Positions 52,315-60,819 of a stretch of 64,000 bases of DNA are shown here, piece after piece. The stretch's first letter is position 1; each line of letters starts with the position of its first letter. Source of the DNA: Bacteroides coprosuis DSM 18011 (GTDB taxonomy: Bacteria > Bacteroidota > Bacteroidia > Bacteroidales > Bacteroidaceae); the NCBI GenBank assembly GCA_000212915.1, contig CM001167.1, positions 1,728,780 to 1,792,779 on the forward strand. The letters are read 5' to 3'. Under the pieces are notes generated by a model. The model was given only the letters and a program-made list of their open reading frames with translations, searched no databases and had not been told where the DNA came from. Made by a program: the position numbers and the translations under genes.

Positions 52315-52755
52315 ATGAAAAAATTAAAACACAAAGCTCTCTTAATGCTATTTATGATAATAGGTAGCATAGCCATTTCATCTTGTGATGATAATGATGG
52401 GTATTATTTATTCGATAATCTCACTAGTGGCTCTTGGGAGGTTGATCTTGGAGAAAATGATGGTCCTGATGCATTGATTAGTATTTTTAATTTTTATGGT
52501 GATGGACTTGGTATAGAATATGTTGAAACTTTCGATGGACTACCAATTAGAGAAAATAGATTTCGTTGGCGTTTATCTAATGACTATTACGCTAATTATT
52601 TGGAGTTAAGATATATGGATGTCAGTCGAAATGAATATTTTGATGAGTTAAGTTTAAGCGGGGATATAATGCGTGCAGTATTCTATTTTGATAGATATGG
52701 CTTTGATAATAAAGTAGATGGGATATCCGTAAAAATGCAGCATGTGTTTTATTAA
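52315..52755 (+). CDS. Small lipoprotein, lipocalin-like features
   Basis: 146 residues with a lipoprotein signal (FMIIGSIAISSC, Cys24), then an acidic linker (DDNDGYYLFDN) consistent with surface export. A single beta-rich domain begins SGSWEVDLGEND and includes FRWRLSNDYYANYLELRYMD. The style is that of lipocalin-like Bacteroidetes lipoproteins. Function unknown. Single gene with a strong terminator. Confidence 0.7.
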   Translation: MKKLKHKALLMLFMIIGSIAISSCDDNDGYYLFDNLTSGSWEVDLGENDGPDALISIFNFYGDGLGIEYVETFDGLPIRENRFRWRLSNDYYANYLELRYMDVSRNEYFDELSLSGDIMRAVFYFDRYGFDNKVDGISVKMQHVFY

Positions 52756-52819
52756 TCGGAAATAAAGATATTTAAGATAAGACGTAGAATAGATGGTTTA
52801 TAGCTACGTTATTGGGAAG

Positions 52820-52856
52820 AAAATGAAGGAGCTCGCGAGAGCTTCTTCATTTTTTA
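52820..52856. terminator. Terminator between convergent genes
   Basis: AAAATGAAGGAGCTC pairs with GAGCTTCTTCATTTT (one G-U), GCGA tetraloop, followed by T residues. Confidence 0.85.
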
Positions 52857-52882
52857 TGCCTTAACCTCTCCACAAAGAATAC

Positions 52883-53536
52883 TTAGTTTGCTTCTTTTTC
52901 TACGCCTTTAAGCATCGGTACAAATACGAATCCCCCATGCTCTGTACGTTGAAACTCCTCTTTACTTACTTTTCTTAGTACCGTCATTACTTGACCATAC
53001 ACACTTCCTAGCGGCAAAACCATTTTTCCGCCCATTGCTAATTGTTTTTTAAGTACTTCGGGAATGGTATCAGTAGCTGCAGTAATCAGAATCTTATCAA
53101 AAGGTGCATACTGAGGTAGTCCCAGATATCCATCTCCAAAGAAGAGTTGGGGAGTATAACTAAGCTCTTGAAGTACACATTTTGCCCTGCTGTGCAAGTG
53201 CTCATACCGCTCAATACTAAAAACCTTAGCACCCAGTTCGCACAACACAGCCGCCTGATAACCCGATCCTGTACCAATCTCTAATATTTTGTCGCCCTCT
53301 TGTACATCTAGTAGCATCGTTTGGTAAGCTACAGTAAAAGGTTGAGAAATGGTTTGCTCTTTTCCGATGGGTAGAGGTTTATCATCATAAGCAGCTTCTT
53401 TATATCTATCTTCTACGAAATGATGGCGAGGAATGTGCAGTAATGCTTTTAAAATTCGCTCGTCTGTGATGCCCTTTAAGCGTATCTCATGGATCAGTTT
53501 CTTAGCATTTTCTAAGTGAGGTGGAGTTGGATTCAT
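52883..53536 (-). CDS. pcm: Protein-L-isoaspartate O-methyltransferase
   Basis: A 217-residue repair methyltransferase for damaged aspartyl residues. IPRHHFVEDRYKEAAYDDKPLPIGKEQTISQP contains the Pcm substrate loop (GKEQTISQP); motif I is LEIGTGSGYQAAVL, motif II FGDGYLGLP and motif III ILITAATDTIP. Full length. Single gene. Confidence 0.94.
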   Translation of the reverse strand: MNPTPPHLENAKKLIHEIRLKGITDERILKALLHIPRHHFVEDRYKEAAYDDKPLPIGKEQTISQPFTVAYQTMLLDVQEGDKILEIGTGSGYQAAVLCELGAKVFSIERYEHLHSRAKCVLQELSYTPQLFFGDGYLGLPQYAPFDKILITAATDTIPEVLKKQLAMGGKMVLPLGSVYGQVMTVLRKVSKEEFQRTEHGGFVFVPMLKGVEKEAN

Positions 53537-53844
53537 CTTCTATTCTTTTAAGTATTTGATTAAAGCAAATATTGATGTTTTACTACTTAAATATATGATT
53601 ATTAATGAATATACTCTTATAAAGTGTTAGCAAATGGTAGTTGGGTGGAGAGGATATGAGTACAAAGCGAGATTGATAAAACAGTTTCATTACAAGTTGG
53701 GGTGAAGGCAATCTGTCCAAAAAGATATTCTAGGGAGTGTATTAAATCAGAATCTCATAATCTTTTTGCGAATTTGAAATGTTATTTAATTATAGAAATG
53801 AAAGTTGCACAACAAGTGGAGTATTATTTAAATTAAAAGATAGA

Positions 53845-54141
53845 ATGATGACTGAAAATAATTTTTCGAATAATGAAGCCTCCAAACGCTATGAATTGCT
53901 TGTGGAGGGGCAGATAGCTTATGCAGAGTACATTAAGACAAGCAAAGGTGTAGTTTATATTACTAAGACTCTTGTACCTATCGAGTTAGAAGGTAAAGGT
54001 GTAGCATCTAAATTAGTCAATTTAGTGTTGGAAGACATAAAGAAGAATGGACAAACTGTAGTTCCTCAATGTCCATTTGTAAAGAGATATATAGCTTTAA
54101 ACCCTGAATGGGGATCACTTGTAGAAAATTTCATAAAATGA
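53845..54141 (+). CDS. GNAT-fold acetyltransferase-like protein (COG2388 type)
   Basis: 98 residues from ATG 53845 (53848 also possible; the open frame reaches back to 53779). A short GNAT core: AYAEYIKTSKGVVYITKTLVP, then the acetyl-CoA loop ELEGKGVASKLVNLVLED and QCPFVKRYIALNPEW. Such proteins often neighbour or are fused to a YjdI-type iron-sulphur domain, as here: its TGA overlaps the next ATG (ATGA), which implies coupled translation. Confidence 0.85.
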   Translation: MMTENNFSNNEASKRYELLVEGQIAYAEYIKTSKGVVYITKTLVPIELEGKGVASKLVNLVLEDIKKNGQTVVPQCPFVKRYIALNPEWGSLVENFIK

Positions 54142-54363
54142 GCGATAAAAAGTACAGATACAACAACGGAGAGTTGACTATTGTGTGGCAACCTAGCCTG
54201 TGTAGTCATTCTGGGAAATGTGTAAAGACGCTACCACAAGTATATAACCCCGATGCAAAACCTTGGATAACAACGGGGGGTTGCAACAACCGATGAGTTG
54301 ATACGTCAAATCAATCTTTGCCCTTCTGGCGCATTATCTTATGAATGGAATGAGAAAGAGTAA
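54138..54363 (+). pseudogene. YjdI-like (4Fe-4S) mono-cluster protein, frameshifted
   Basis: Begins MSDKKYRYNNGELTIVWQPS with SLCSHSGKCVKTLPQVYNPDAKPWI, the Fer4_19/YjdI pattern. It then hits a G6 run (54275-54280) and stops after GGCNNR at 54296. With one G fewer, the frame continues as TTDELIRQINLCPSGALSYEWNEKE to a stop at 54361-54363, supplying the expected last cluster Cys (LCPSG). One extra G therefore breaks the gene. It is a real lesion, a phase-variable tract or a sequencing error; these cannot be told apart here. Confidence 0.8.
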
Positions 54364-54404
54364 TAGAATTGACAAAATGAAGCAGTAATAATTGTTTTAA
54401 TAGC

Positions 54405-54448
54405 AAAAAGGTATAGGGTAGATTCTAAAATCCTGTACCTTTTTTTTG
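54405..54448 (+). terminator. Terminator of the GNAT/YjdI pair
   Basis: AAAAAGGTATAGG pairs with CCTGTACCTTTTT (one G-U), followed by T residues. Confidence 0.75.
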
Positions 54449-54493
54449 TTGTGAAATGATTACTTTTAAAAGATCAGGGTCATAATGATGACA

Positions 54494-54529
54494 TGACACC
54501 GACATGATGATTACTTAACACCGATATAA
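54494..54529. repeat. Dispersed repeat, locus 5 (two direct units)
   Basis: TGACACCGACATGA (54494-54507) and the decayed TAACACCGATATAA (54516-54529), starts 22 bp apart: the same geometry as locus 2, in the opposite orientation. Confidence 0.75.
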
Positions 54530-54730
54530 CAGCCTTTTGACCTAGATCTTTTAAATCTATGTTTTTTGCCTCGTTTTAGGAGTATTTTCAACTTGTCACT
54601 TTTTTATTCATCTTTCTATTAAAAAGTAAAAGTAAGCTGTGGCCTATTCCGATTGGTACTTAGCTTATCTAGGTAGATGAGTGCTTATAAATCACTAATA
54701 TTGGGTATTGAATGGAGTCAATTGCTTCTT

Positions 54731-54738
54731 TATATTTG
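54731..54738 (+). promoter_or_regulatory. -7 element of the flavodoxin gene
   Basis: TATATTTG matches TAnnTTTG, with ATTG 20 nt upstream. It lies 29 bp before ATG 54768 and inside the upstream extension of the frame, so it shows that 54768 is the start. Confidence 0.6.
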
Positions 54739-54767
54739 CAGTATACGAAAACCAAAAAATCGCAAAT

Positions 54768-55271
54768 ATGAAGAAGATAGGAATTTATTACGGCTCTACT
54801 ACAGGTTCAACACAAGGTGTAGCCGAAAAAATAGGAGAAAAACTAAATGTAGCAGAGACCGACATTAAAGATATTGCAAAATTTTCAAGTGATGAATTTC
54901 AGAACTATGATGTTTTAATCTTAGGTACATCAACATGGGGTGAGGGGGATTTACAAGACGACTGGTATGATGCCCTCGATGAAATAAAAAACATGGACCT
55001 CTCGAGTAAGCAAGTTGCTCTGTTTGGTTGTGGAGATGGACTTTCGTACCCCGATTCATTTTGTGGTGCTATGGGTACTCTCCACGATAGTTTAGGTGGA
55101 ACAGGATGCACATTTATAGGGTCAGTAGCGACTGATGGGTATGATTTCAGTGACTCTCAATCCCTTGTTGATGGTTCTTTTGTAGGTTTGCCACTCGATG
55201 AAGATAATGAAGATAACCAAACAGACTCTCGCATAGAAGCTTGGGTGGAAGAACTTCAAAATCAGATGTAG
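54768..55271 (+). CDS. fldA: Flavodoxin
   Basis: A 167-residue FMN electron carrier. The phosphate loop YGSTTGSTQGVA opens the protein, then ILGTSTWGEGDLQDDWYDAL (the 50s/60s loop with the Trp over FMN) and VALFGCGDGLSYPDSFCGAMG (the 90s loop with Tyr). A long-chain flavodoxin by the inserted loop (FVGLPLDEDNEDNQ). It is followed closely by a DUF2023-type gene, a common neighbour of Bacteroidetes flavodoxins. Confidence 0.95.
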   Translation: MKKIGIYYGSTTGSTQGVAEKIGEKLNVAETDIKDIAKFSSDEFQNYDVLILGTSTWGEGDLQDDWYDALDEIKNMDLSSKQVALFGCGDGLSYPDSFCGAMGTLHDSLGGTGCTFIGSVATDGYDFSDSQSLVDGSFVGLPLDEDNEDNQTDSRIEAWVEELQNQM

Positions 55272-55306
55272 TTAATTTATTTCATTTTATCTTTTTACTT
55301 AGTGCT

Positions 55307-55683
55307 ATGCATCAATCCATACTATATACGCCACCAGCAGAAATTAGAATATTCTTAAATCATGTCTACGAATACAAGAAGGGGGTGCGTAGGATGGTGC
55401 TTTATACCTTAAGCAAAGAATATGAGCCTTTTGTCAAACAGCGCTTAGAAGGGCAAGGTATTTCTTACTTTATCCAAGAAGTGAGTTCTACAAAGATAAA
55501 TCTATTTTTTGGTCATGCTCCTGCATGGAAGCAGTCAAACGTGTTGTTACGGTGCCACTAAATGAGTTGAGTCCAGAACAAGATTTCATTTTAGGTGCAC
55601 TTTTAGGTTATGATCTTTGCCAGCAATGTGAAAGGTTTTGTTCAAAGAAGGAGGAGCATACCTCCATTCTAGCTGTATATTAA
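55307..55683 (+). pseudogene. DUF2023-family gene, frameshifted
   Basis: Starts MHQSILYTPPAEIRIFLNHV with YEYKKGVRRMVLYTL, typical of DUF2023, and runs to KINLFFGHAP, then goes out of frame and stops at 55561. The rest is intact in another frame from about 55525 (MEAVKRVVTVPLNELSPEQD, then FILGALLGYDLCQQCERFCS) to a stop at 55681-55683. Removing two bases near 55519-55521 restores FFGHACMEAV, as the family expects. The break must be an indel around 55511-55526. DUF2023 has no known function but follows flavodoxin in many Bacteroidetes. Confidence 0.75.
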
Positions 55684-55710
55684 GGTTTTATATCGTTGTT
55701 TAAAGTTTGA

Positions 55711-55747
55711 AGGAGAGGGAGATGTCTTTTGTCATCTCCCTTTTTAT
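55711..55747. terminator. Terminator between convergent genes
   Basis: GGGAGATG (55717-55724) pairs with CATCTCCC (55733-55740), followed by TTTTT. Confidence 0.75.
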
Positions 55748-55752
55748 TTGGC

Positions 55753-55965
55753 TTATTTTTTAGAGCGCATATTAAACACAATGGTATTGAGTAGCATAAT
55801 GGCAGAGCCTAGTAAGAAAAATGAAGTAGCTTTAGGAGCTGAATGAAAGGACAGATAGAAAAACTGAAGATCTGCCTTGTCAATGTATTTGGCAACAATC
55901 ATCATGATAAAATACAAAAAGAAGATTTGCCCTACGCAAAGGAAAAAGAGTGTTTTATTTGACAT
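55753..55965 (-). CDS. Small two-helix membrane protein
   Basis: 70 residues with two membrane helices (about 5-24 and 45-63), a short periplasmic or cytosolic loop and a basic end (NMRSKK). No family recognised. The gap position, charge layout and adjacent terminator make it a likely real gene. Confidence 0.55.
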   Translation of the reverse strand: MSNKTLFFLCVGQIFFLYFIMMIVAKYIDKADLQFFYLSFHSAPKATSFFLLGSAIMLLNTIVFNMRSKK

Positions 55966-56220
55966 AATTTGTGTTCGTTTGTGATAATGAGCTCTAAAAT
56001 ACTTGATAAAATAGGATTAAAGAAATATTGGGAACTTAATATTGATTGAATTTCACTCATCTCTTATTTCCTTTTCAAACAAACTTTAGATTTAGGCACT
56101 ATTGGGCGTATGGGAATTAGGATCAATAGTTTTTAAAACTCAGTTGTACATTAATAGATTGAATACTATCTATTTTGAAGTTTTGAACGTATATTTACTC
56201 TAAATCAAAACTTTACAAGG

Positions 56221-56589
56221 ATGAAGATACAGATAAAGATAAAGAGAGTGTATGATGAACCTAGTGAATCGGATGGATTGAGAGTTTTAGTAGATAAATT
56301 TTGGCCTAGAGGGGTAAAGAAAATAGATTTACCTTATGATATCTGGGCTAAAGGAATAGTTCCAAGTGATGTTCTTCGTCAAACTTTTCATAAAGATATA
56401 CCCACGAGATTTGACGAATTTGCTAAGCAATATGCACAAGAGCTGAGAAAATCTGAAGGTTTTCACTCATTTATCCAAGACTTGAAAACTAGGAATACTG
56501 ATACTCTCACTTTACTTTATGCTTCAAGATTTCCAAAAACCAATCATGCCCTTGTGTTACAGAAAGAAATAGAGAGGGTTTTAAAATAG
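56221..56589 (+). CDS. DUF488 family protein (YeaO-like)
   Basis: 122 residues: KIKRVYDEPSESDGLRVLVDKFWPRGVKK, then WAKGIVPSDVLRQTFHKD and a closing TLLYASRFPKTNHALVLQKE. This is the DUF488/YeaO pattern, with conserved WPRG and the late LLYAS. Function unknown. It lies 5 bp before the NimA-like gene and is probably co-transcribed. Confidence 0.88.
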   Translation: MKIQIKIKRVYDEPSESDGLRVLVDKFWPRGVKKIDLPYDIWAKGIVPSDVLRQTFHKDIPTRFDEFAKQYAQELRKSEGFHSFIQDLKTRNTDTLTLLYASRFPKTNHALVLQKEIERVLK

Positions 56590-56594
56590 AAGAT

Positions 56595-57158
56595 ATGCGT
56601 AGAAAAGATAGACAGATGGATGCGGCATTTGGTCTGCAAATAATAGATAAAGCAGCCTATGCTGTGGTTTCTGTGGTGGATGAATTAGGTTGTCCTTACT
56701 CAATTCCCATATCTCCTGTTCGGATAGGGGATGTAATCTACTTTCATTCGGCTCAGGGAGGAAGAAAGGTAGAACTTCTCACTGAGGGTAAACCGATGTG
56801 TATGGTGTTTGTAGGAGATGTACAAGTTCCCGAACTTTATTCTGAGGAAGAACTTAAAGTGATGGAGCATGATGAATTAAGAGCCACCGAACTTACTCGC
56901 CGTGTTTTTACAACAGAATATGAGTCTGCCATAGTGAAGGGAAAGATTCTTAAAGTACAAGATGAAGAGGAAAGAGCTAAAGCTTTCAGAGCCATCTCTA
57001 TGAAGTACTGTCCTTCAAAAGAGCGATTGATAGATTCGGCTATACGAGCAGGCGGAGGGAGAGCCTTTATATATGCGGTAGGGATAGATGAACTCACAGC
57101 TAAACGGAAAAAGTATGACGCATCGGGTGAAGAGATAAAGTCTAGAGATAAAGTCTAG
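56595..57158 (+). CDS. NimA-like pyridoxamine-phosphate-oxidase-fold protein
   Basis: 187 residues. A flavin-binding split barrel of the NimA kind: AAYAVVSVVDELGCPYSIPISPVRIG, IYFHSAQGGRKVELL (the His and Lys of the flavin site), and KYCPSKE with a later YAVGIDELTAKRKKY. Members include nitroimidazole reductases that inactivate drugs such as metronidazole, but many relatives are housekeeping and no resistance is shown here. The last residues are altered by a 13-bp tandem repeat. Confidence 0.87.
   Translation: MRRKDRQMDAAFGLQIIDKAAYAVVSVVDELGCPYSIPISPVRIGDVIYFHSAQGGRKVELLTEGKPMCMVFVGDVQVPELYSEEELKVMEHDELRATELTRRVFTTEYESAIVKGKILKVQDEEERAKAFRAISMKYCPSKERLIDSAIRAGGGRAFIYAVGIDELTAKRKKYDASGEEIKSRDKV
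57131..57156 (+). repeat. 13-bp tandem repeat at the end of the NimA-like gene
   Basis: AGAGATAAAGTCT occurs twice in a row (57131-57143 and 57144-57156). One copy less would change the frame, giving EEIKSRYKMREV as the end instead of EEIKSRDKV. Confidence 0.8.
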
Positions 57159-57167
57159 ATATAAAAT

Positions 57168-57210
57168 GAGAGAGGTTTGAAATGCTGTATATTCCAAACC
57201 TCTCTTCTTA
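57168..57210 (+). terminator. Terminator of the DUF488/NimA-like pair
   Basis: GAGAGGTTTG (57170-57179) pairs with CAAACCTCTC (57195-57204), followed by TTCTTA. Confidence 0.7.
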
Positions 57211-57282
57211 CACTACGAGAATACTAATACACTAATGATTATGGAGCGCTCTCCAGTCGTTAGTTTCTTAAATTTCTTATGA

Positions 57283-58383
57283 TTAATCCTTTTCATTAAA
57301 TTTTTCATTCCAAGATTCGAATTTTGCATCTTTTAGATGGTTAACCCAAATTTGACGAAGAGCAGCATGATCACCTAAACCAAGAACGCTGAATTTTTCA
57401 GGATCGGTAGTTGAACCTTCTGGATTAATTGTAAAGCCTAGTTTTTCAAGCTTCAATATCCAAGTAAACTCTGCACATGGTTCTCCTTTTCTTTCGTCGA
57501 AGTCAGCTTCAAATGGATCTACATCTGACTCCTTTTGTCCTTGTTCTAATCCACCCAACATATCGTTTTGAGCGTGGTCTCCAGCGATTGACATCAATGG
57601 AGCAAGAGTAACCACTTGTTTTTTGTATTCAGTTTCTGCTAATCCTTTTTCTTTTGCATAAGCGATGATACCATCACGTACATGACCAAACATCATCTCT
57701 TTCCAATCTACAGTACCAATGAAAATATTCTTTTTACCAGAAAGTTTTTGAAGTCTAGCTTCTAGTTGTTTGTAACGACCATTTGCATGGCTATATTCTT
57801 CTTCAGGGTTACCGTGTCCCATAAATGCTACCACTTCGCCGTTATCTAAATTCTTTTTGTAATAGTTGTAAAGAACCTTTGCTACTTCATCTAAATCCTC
57901 TTCACTCTTTAAAAGACAAGCTCCTCTAGCAACTTTAATATCAGGATATTTACTCATAAAGTTTTTATATACTTCAGTATCCATTAAGCTTACGTATTCA
58001 CTACCAGGGATAATGTGAAGGGATTGTACCATCACCTCTTTATATCCTGCCTTTTGTATCTCTTTCAACCAAACATCAGGTTGTGCATACGCTTTGTTTA
58101 TTTGAGCATATACTCTAGAGATGATAGTACGAGAGGTAAAAGACATATAAATATCAGTACCAGGGAATGCTTTTTCAAAGTCTGCAATAATAGCATCGTA
58201 AGTTTTTTGAGGTTGCTCATAAGTACTACCAAAAGAACATAGAAGTAGAGCTTTGTCGTTTTTCTTTTCCATATACACAGCTTTTCTGTCGTCTTGGTTG
58301 TCGTCGTCAGAAGAACATGAGGCAAAAATACCAGCCGTAAGGGCGAATATACCCACAAATAGGGCTTTAAATAAATGTTTCAT
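57283..58383 (-). CDS. CbiK-like chelatase lipoprotein
   Basis: 366 residues with a lipoprotein signal (LTAGIFASC, Cys23) and an acidic surface-export-like linker (SSDDDNQDD). The rest matches the type II chelatase CbiK: ALLLCSFGSTYEQPQKTYDAI, QSLHIIPGSEY (metal His), AFMGHGNPEEEYSHANGRY and SIAGDHAQNDM (second His). CbiK puts cobalt into sirohydrochlorin in the cytosol, but exported lipoprotein forms (such as P. gingivalis IhtB/FetB) bind or strip metal from tetrapyrroles at the cell surface. It shares a transcript with the TonB receptor under a B12 riboswitch, so a role with corrinoids is inferred. Confidence 0.88.
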   Translation of the reverse strand: MKHLFKALFVGIFALTAGIFASCSSDDDNQDDRKAVYMEKKNDKALLLCSFGSTYEQPQKTYDAIIADFEKAFPGTDIYMSFTSRTIISRVYAQINKAYAQPDVWLKEIQKAGYKEVMVQSLHIIPGSEYVSLMDTEVYKNFMSKYPDIKVARGACLLKSEEDLDEVAKVLYNYYKKNLDNGEVVAFMGHGNPEEEYSHANGRYKQLEARLQKLSGKKNIFIGTVDWKEMMFGHVRDGIIAYAKEKGLAETEYKKQVVTLAPLMSIAGDHAQNDMLGGLEQGQKESDVDPFEADFDERKGEPCAEFTWILKLEKLGFTINPEGSTTDPEKFSVLGLGDHAALRQIWVNHLKDAKFESWNEKFNEKD

Positions 58384-58407
58384 AATACTTTGTAATTTGT
58401 TTTATTT

Positions 58408-60687
58408 TTAGAAGTTTTTAATCTGAAATTTAGCTGCAAGTGATACATAGAAGTTCCTACCTGGTGATGTAGTAGCTCGATTAAGTCCAAAGGGAGTACG
58501 ATCTACGTAATTGAAGATATTATCAATACCTGCATTTACATCGAGTTTGAATTTCTTGTTATTAATAAATCCGTGATAGGAATTCAGTCTCCACAGTTGA
58601 TGGCCTTTTGCATTTCCATGTGAAGTATAATAACGGGTAGATTGATAGCGTCCGTTAAGAGTAAGACCTAGTTTATACCCATCCCATTTTTTATCCCATT
58701 GTACTTTGAGATTTGCATTGTTTTTGGAAGTTGCATCCATGTGTACATATTGCATATAGTCATCTGCCGACTCATCATCTGTTCGTTGAGCTTTAGCATC
58801 GAGGTAACTGTATCCACCTCCAATACGGAAGTTGTAGGGTAGGGTAATGTCAAAAGTGAAATCCATACCATAAGTCCTAGCTTTTGCTAGGTTTACATAA
58901 TGCATAGTTTCTTCTACCAATAGCATTCTGTCTTCATAAGAAGTAGTTGTGGATTGTAGAGAATTCATATCCTTTATGCGGTTGTGATATGCTGTAACAC
59001 TCGCTGTAAACTTAGGTTTGTGATATTCCACATTTACCGAATAATAATTGGAGCGCTGAGGTTTTAAGTTGGAATCCCCATAATAAGCCTTAAACTTACT
59101 CATGATTGTAGCATAATAATGGTAGTAAAGCTCTTTCATAGTAGGGGCTTTGAATCCATGAGAATAAGTAGCTCTGAAGTTGAAATCTCCTAGCTTGTAC
59201 ATCGTTGATATCTTAGGAGAAAAAGTATGTTCAAAGTCTTTATGATGTCCATATCTCATGCCTGCCGTAAGGTTTAAACGATCAGTGATATTCCATTCAT
59301 CTTGAATGTAATAGTCGATAGAATAAGCAATAGCTTGGTTACCTTCCAATCGTAAAGGAGCTACCAACTTATCCCAAATGTGTTCAATACCTGTTTGTAG
59401 CGTATTCTTTTCTCCTAAATAGAAAACAGCTTTTAGATTGTTAATCCATCTGCGCTGAGAAGATTGTAATACTCTGTCGCCTTTGTAGTGGGTAATTCTA
59501 TTTCCTTCATAATCGTGATAATCGGTATATTCACGAGTATGATAATCGTAGAAATAATCATTTCTATTGAATGAAGAATCAAAAGAGATCCAATGTCCTT
59601 GAGGTAATTTGTATTTACCTCCTAGGCTGTAATCTTGATTGCGATAGTAGAGGTCACTATACCTCCAATTTGGAATGCCCATAGGTCGATCTGTCCACTT
59701 TTCATAGAAGCTAATATCTCCCATAAGCTCAAGATGCTTTGTAGGGTTAAATAATAGACTTTCTCCGATGGTGTAGTTGGTAGAACGGTTTACCGTTTTG
59801 GTTACACTATTGTGAATTAGCCTATTTCTGTGCCATTCATCAGTGGTATTTTGCCAGCCGTGAGTGTGCTTGAGATTAAATGAAGAGGTAGATTTGATAT
59901 ATTTATTGCCGAGTACAAAGTTGTTACTTTGGCGAATATCCTCGTGTTCCCCCATACGGGTACTGTTGGAGATACTCAATTCTTCCTTGTTTCGTTTGGT
60001 AATAAAATTGATTACCCCACCGATAGCATCTGAACCATAGAGAGAAGAAGCTGCTCCTTTCACAATTTCAATACGCTGAATATTCTCCATATTGATGCGA
60101 CTTAAATCATTTTGACCACCTACGCTAGTGTTCATACGTTTACCGTCGATCAGTACTAAGACATAATCATTCTTGAGCCCATTAATATGAATACCACTTC
60201 CCATCTCACTCGGTGTAAAAGCTAGAGAAGAGGATAATCCACTTAATACATCCTCAATATCTCTACCTGAAAACTCTTTGAGGGCTTTGCCCGATATCAC
60301 TTCCGTTTGTACGGGGGCATCTTTGAGGTAATGTTCTGTGCCAGTACCCGTAACAACGATTTCGTTGAGGGCATAAGACTCCGTAGTAAGCTCAAAGTTG
60401 AGCTTAACGGGAGCATTATTTATTACAAATTCTTTTTCTTGAGGTTTATAGCCTATAAATGAGGCTACTATAGTATATGTGTTTGGCGGCAAGTTGCTAA
60501 TGGTAAAGTTGCCATTGGCATCAACAAGGGCTCCCTTGCCAGTTTGAGGAATATAAACCTTTGCTCCAGCAATAGGTTCCCCTGTTGATTGGTCACTAAC
60601 CTTGCCTGCGACATTAAAACTCTGCGCTAAAATGGTTTGGACACAAAATATCATGCTCACAAATGTGAGTATTCGTGTATATAACAT
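58408..60687 (-). CDS. TonB-dependent receptor, BtuB-like, under B12 riboswitch
   Basis: A 759-residue outer-membrane transporter. After the signal (about 1-21) comes a CarboxypepD-reg-like domain (VSDQSTGEPIAGAKVYI). The plug follows (LNEIVVTGTGTEHYLKDAPVQTEVI, IQRIEIVKGAASSLYGSDAIGGVINFITK), then a barrel ending in FYVSLAAKFQIKNF. The cobalamin riboswitch in its leader implies corrinoid uptake, in the manner of BtuB. The CbiK-like lipoprotein gene follows 24 bp downstream. Substrate is inferred from the riboswitch, not from the barrel. Confidence 0.9.
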   Translation of the reverse strand: MLYTRILTFVSMIFCVQTILAQSFNVAGKVSDQSTGEPIAGAKVYIPQTGKGALVDANGNFTISNLPPNTYTIVASFIGYKPQEKEFVINNAPVKLNFELTTESYALNEIVVTGTGTEHYLKDAPVQTEVISGKALKEFSGRDIEDVLSGLSSSLAFTPSEMGSGIHINGLKNDYVLVLIDGKRMNTSVGGQNDLSRINMENIQRIEIVKGAASSLYGSDAIGGVINFITKRNKEELSISNSTRMGEHEDIRQSNNFVLGNKYIKSTSSFNLKHTHGWQNTTDEWHRNRLIHNSVTKTVNRSTNYTIGESLLFNPTKHLELMGDISFYEKWTDRPMGIPNWRYSDLYYRNQDYSLGGKYKLPQGHWISFDSSFNRNDYFYDYHTREYTDYHDYEGNRITHYKGDRVLQSSQRRWINNLKAVFYLGEKNTLQTGIEHIWDKLVAPLRLEGNQAIAYSIDYYIQDEWNITDRLNLTAGMRYGHHKDFEHTFSPKISTMYKLGDFNFRATYSHGFKAPTMKELYYHYYATIMSKFKAYYGDSNLKPQRSNYYSVNVEYHKPKFTASVTAYHNRIKDMNSLQSTTTSYEDRMLLVEETMHYVNLAKARTYGMDFTFDITLPYNFRIGGGYSYLDAKAQRTDDESADDYMQYVHMDATSKNNANLKVQWDKKWDGYKLGLTLNGRYQSTRYYTSHGNAKGHQLWRLNSYHGFINNKKFKLDVNAGIDNIFNYVDRTPFGLNRATTSPGRNFYVSLAAKFQIKNF

Positions 60688-60819
60688 CTCTGTTTTATAT
60701 TAGTTATTCGTAATATAAAAACATCGAGTTTCCCTTATGGACGATAAAAATATGAATACATTTATGTAATGTACATCAACTTCAGTTCCTGGAAGCTTGG
60801 TGTTTTATTTGTTTTGTTG

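Noticed and set aside
54708-54767. N-terminal extension of flavodoxin
   Set aside because: The -7 element TATATTTG lies inside it, and the flavodoxin fold begins at MKKIGIYYGS (54768).
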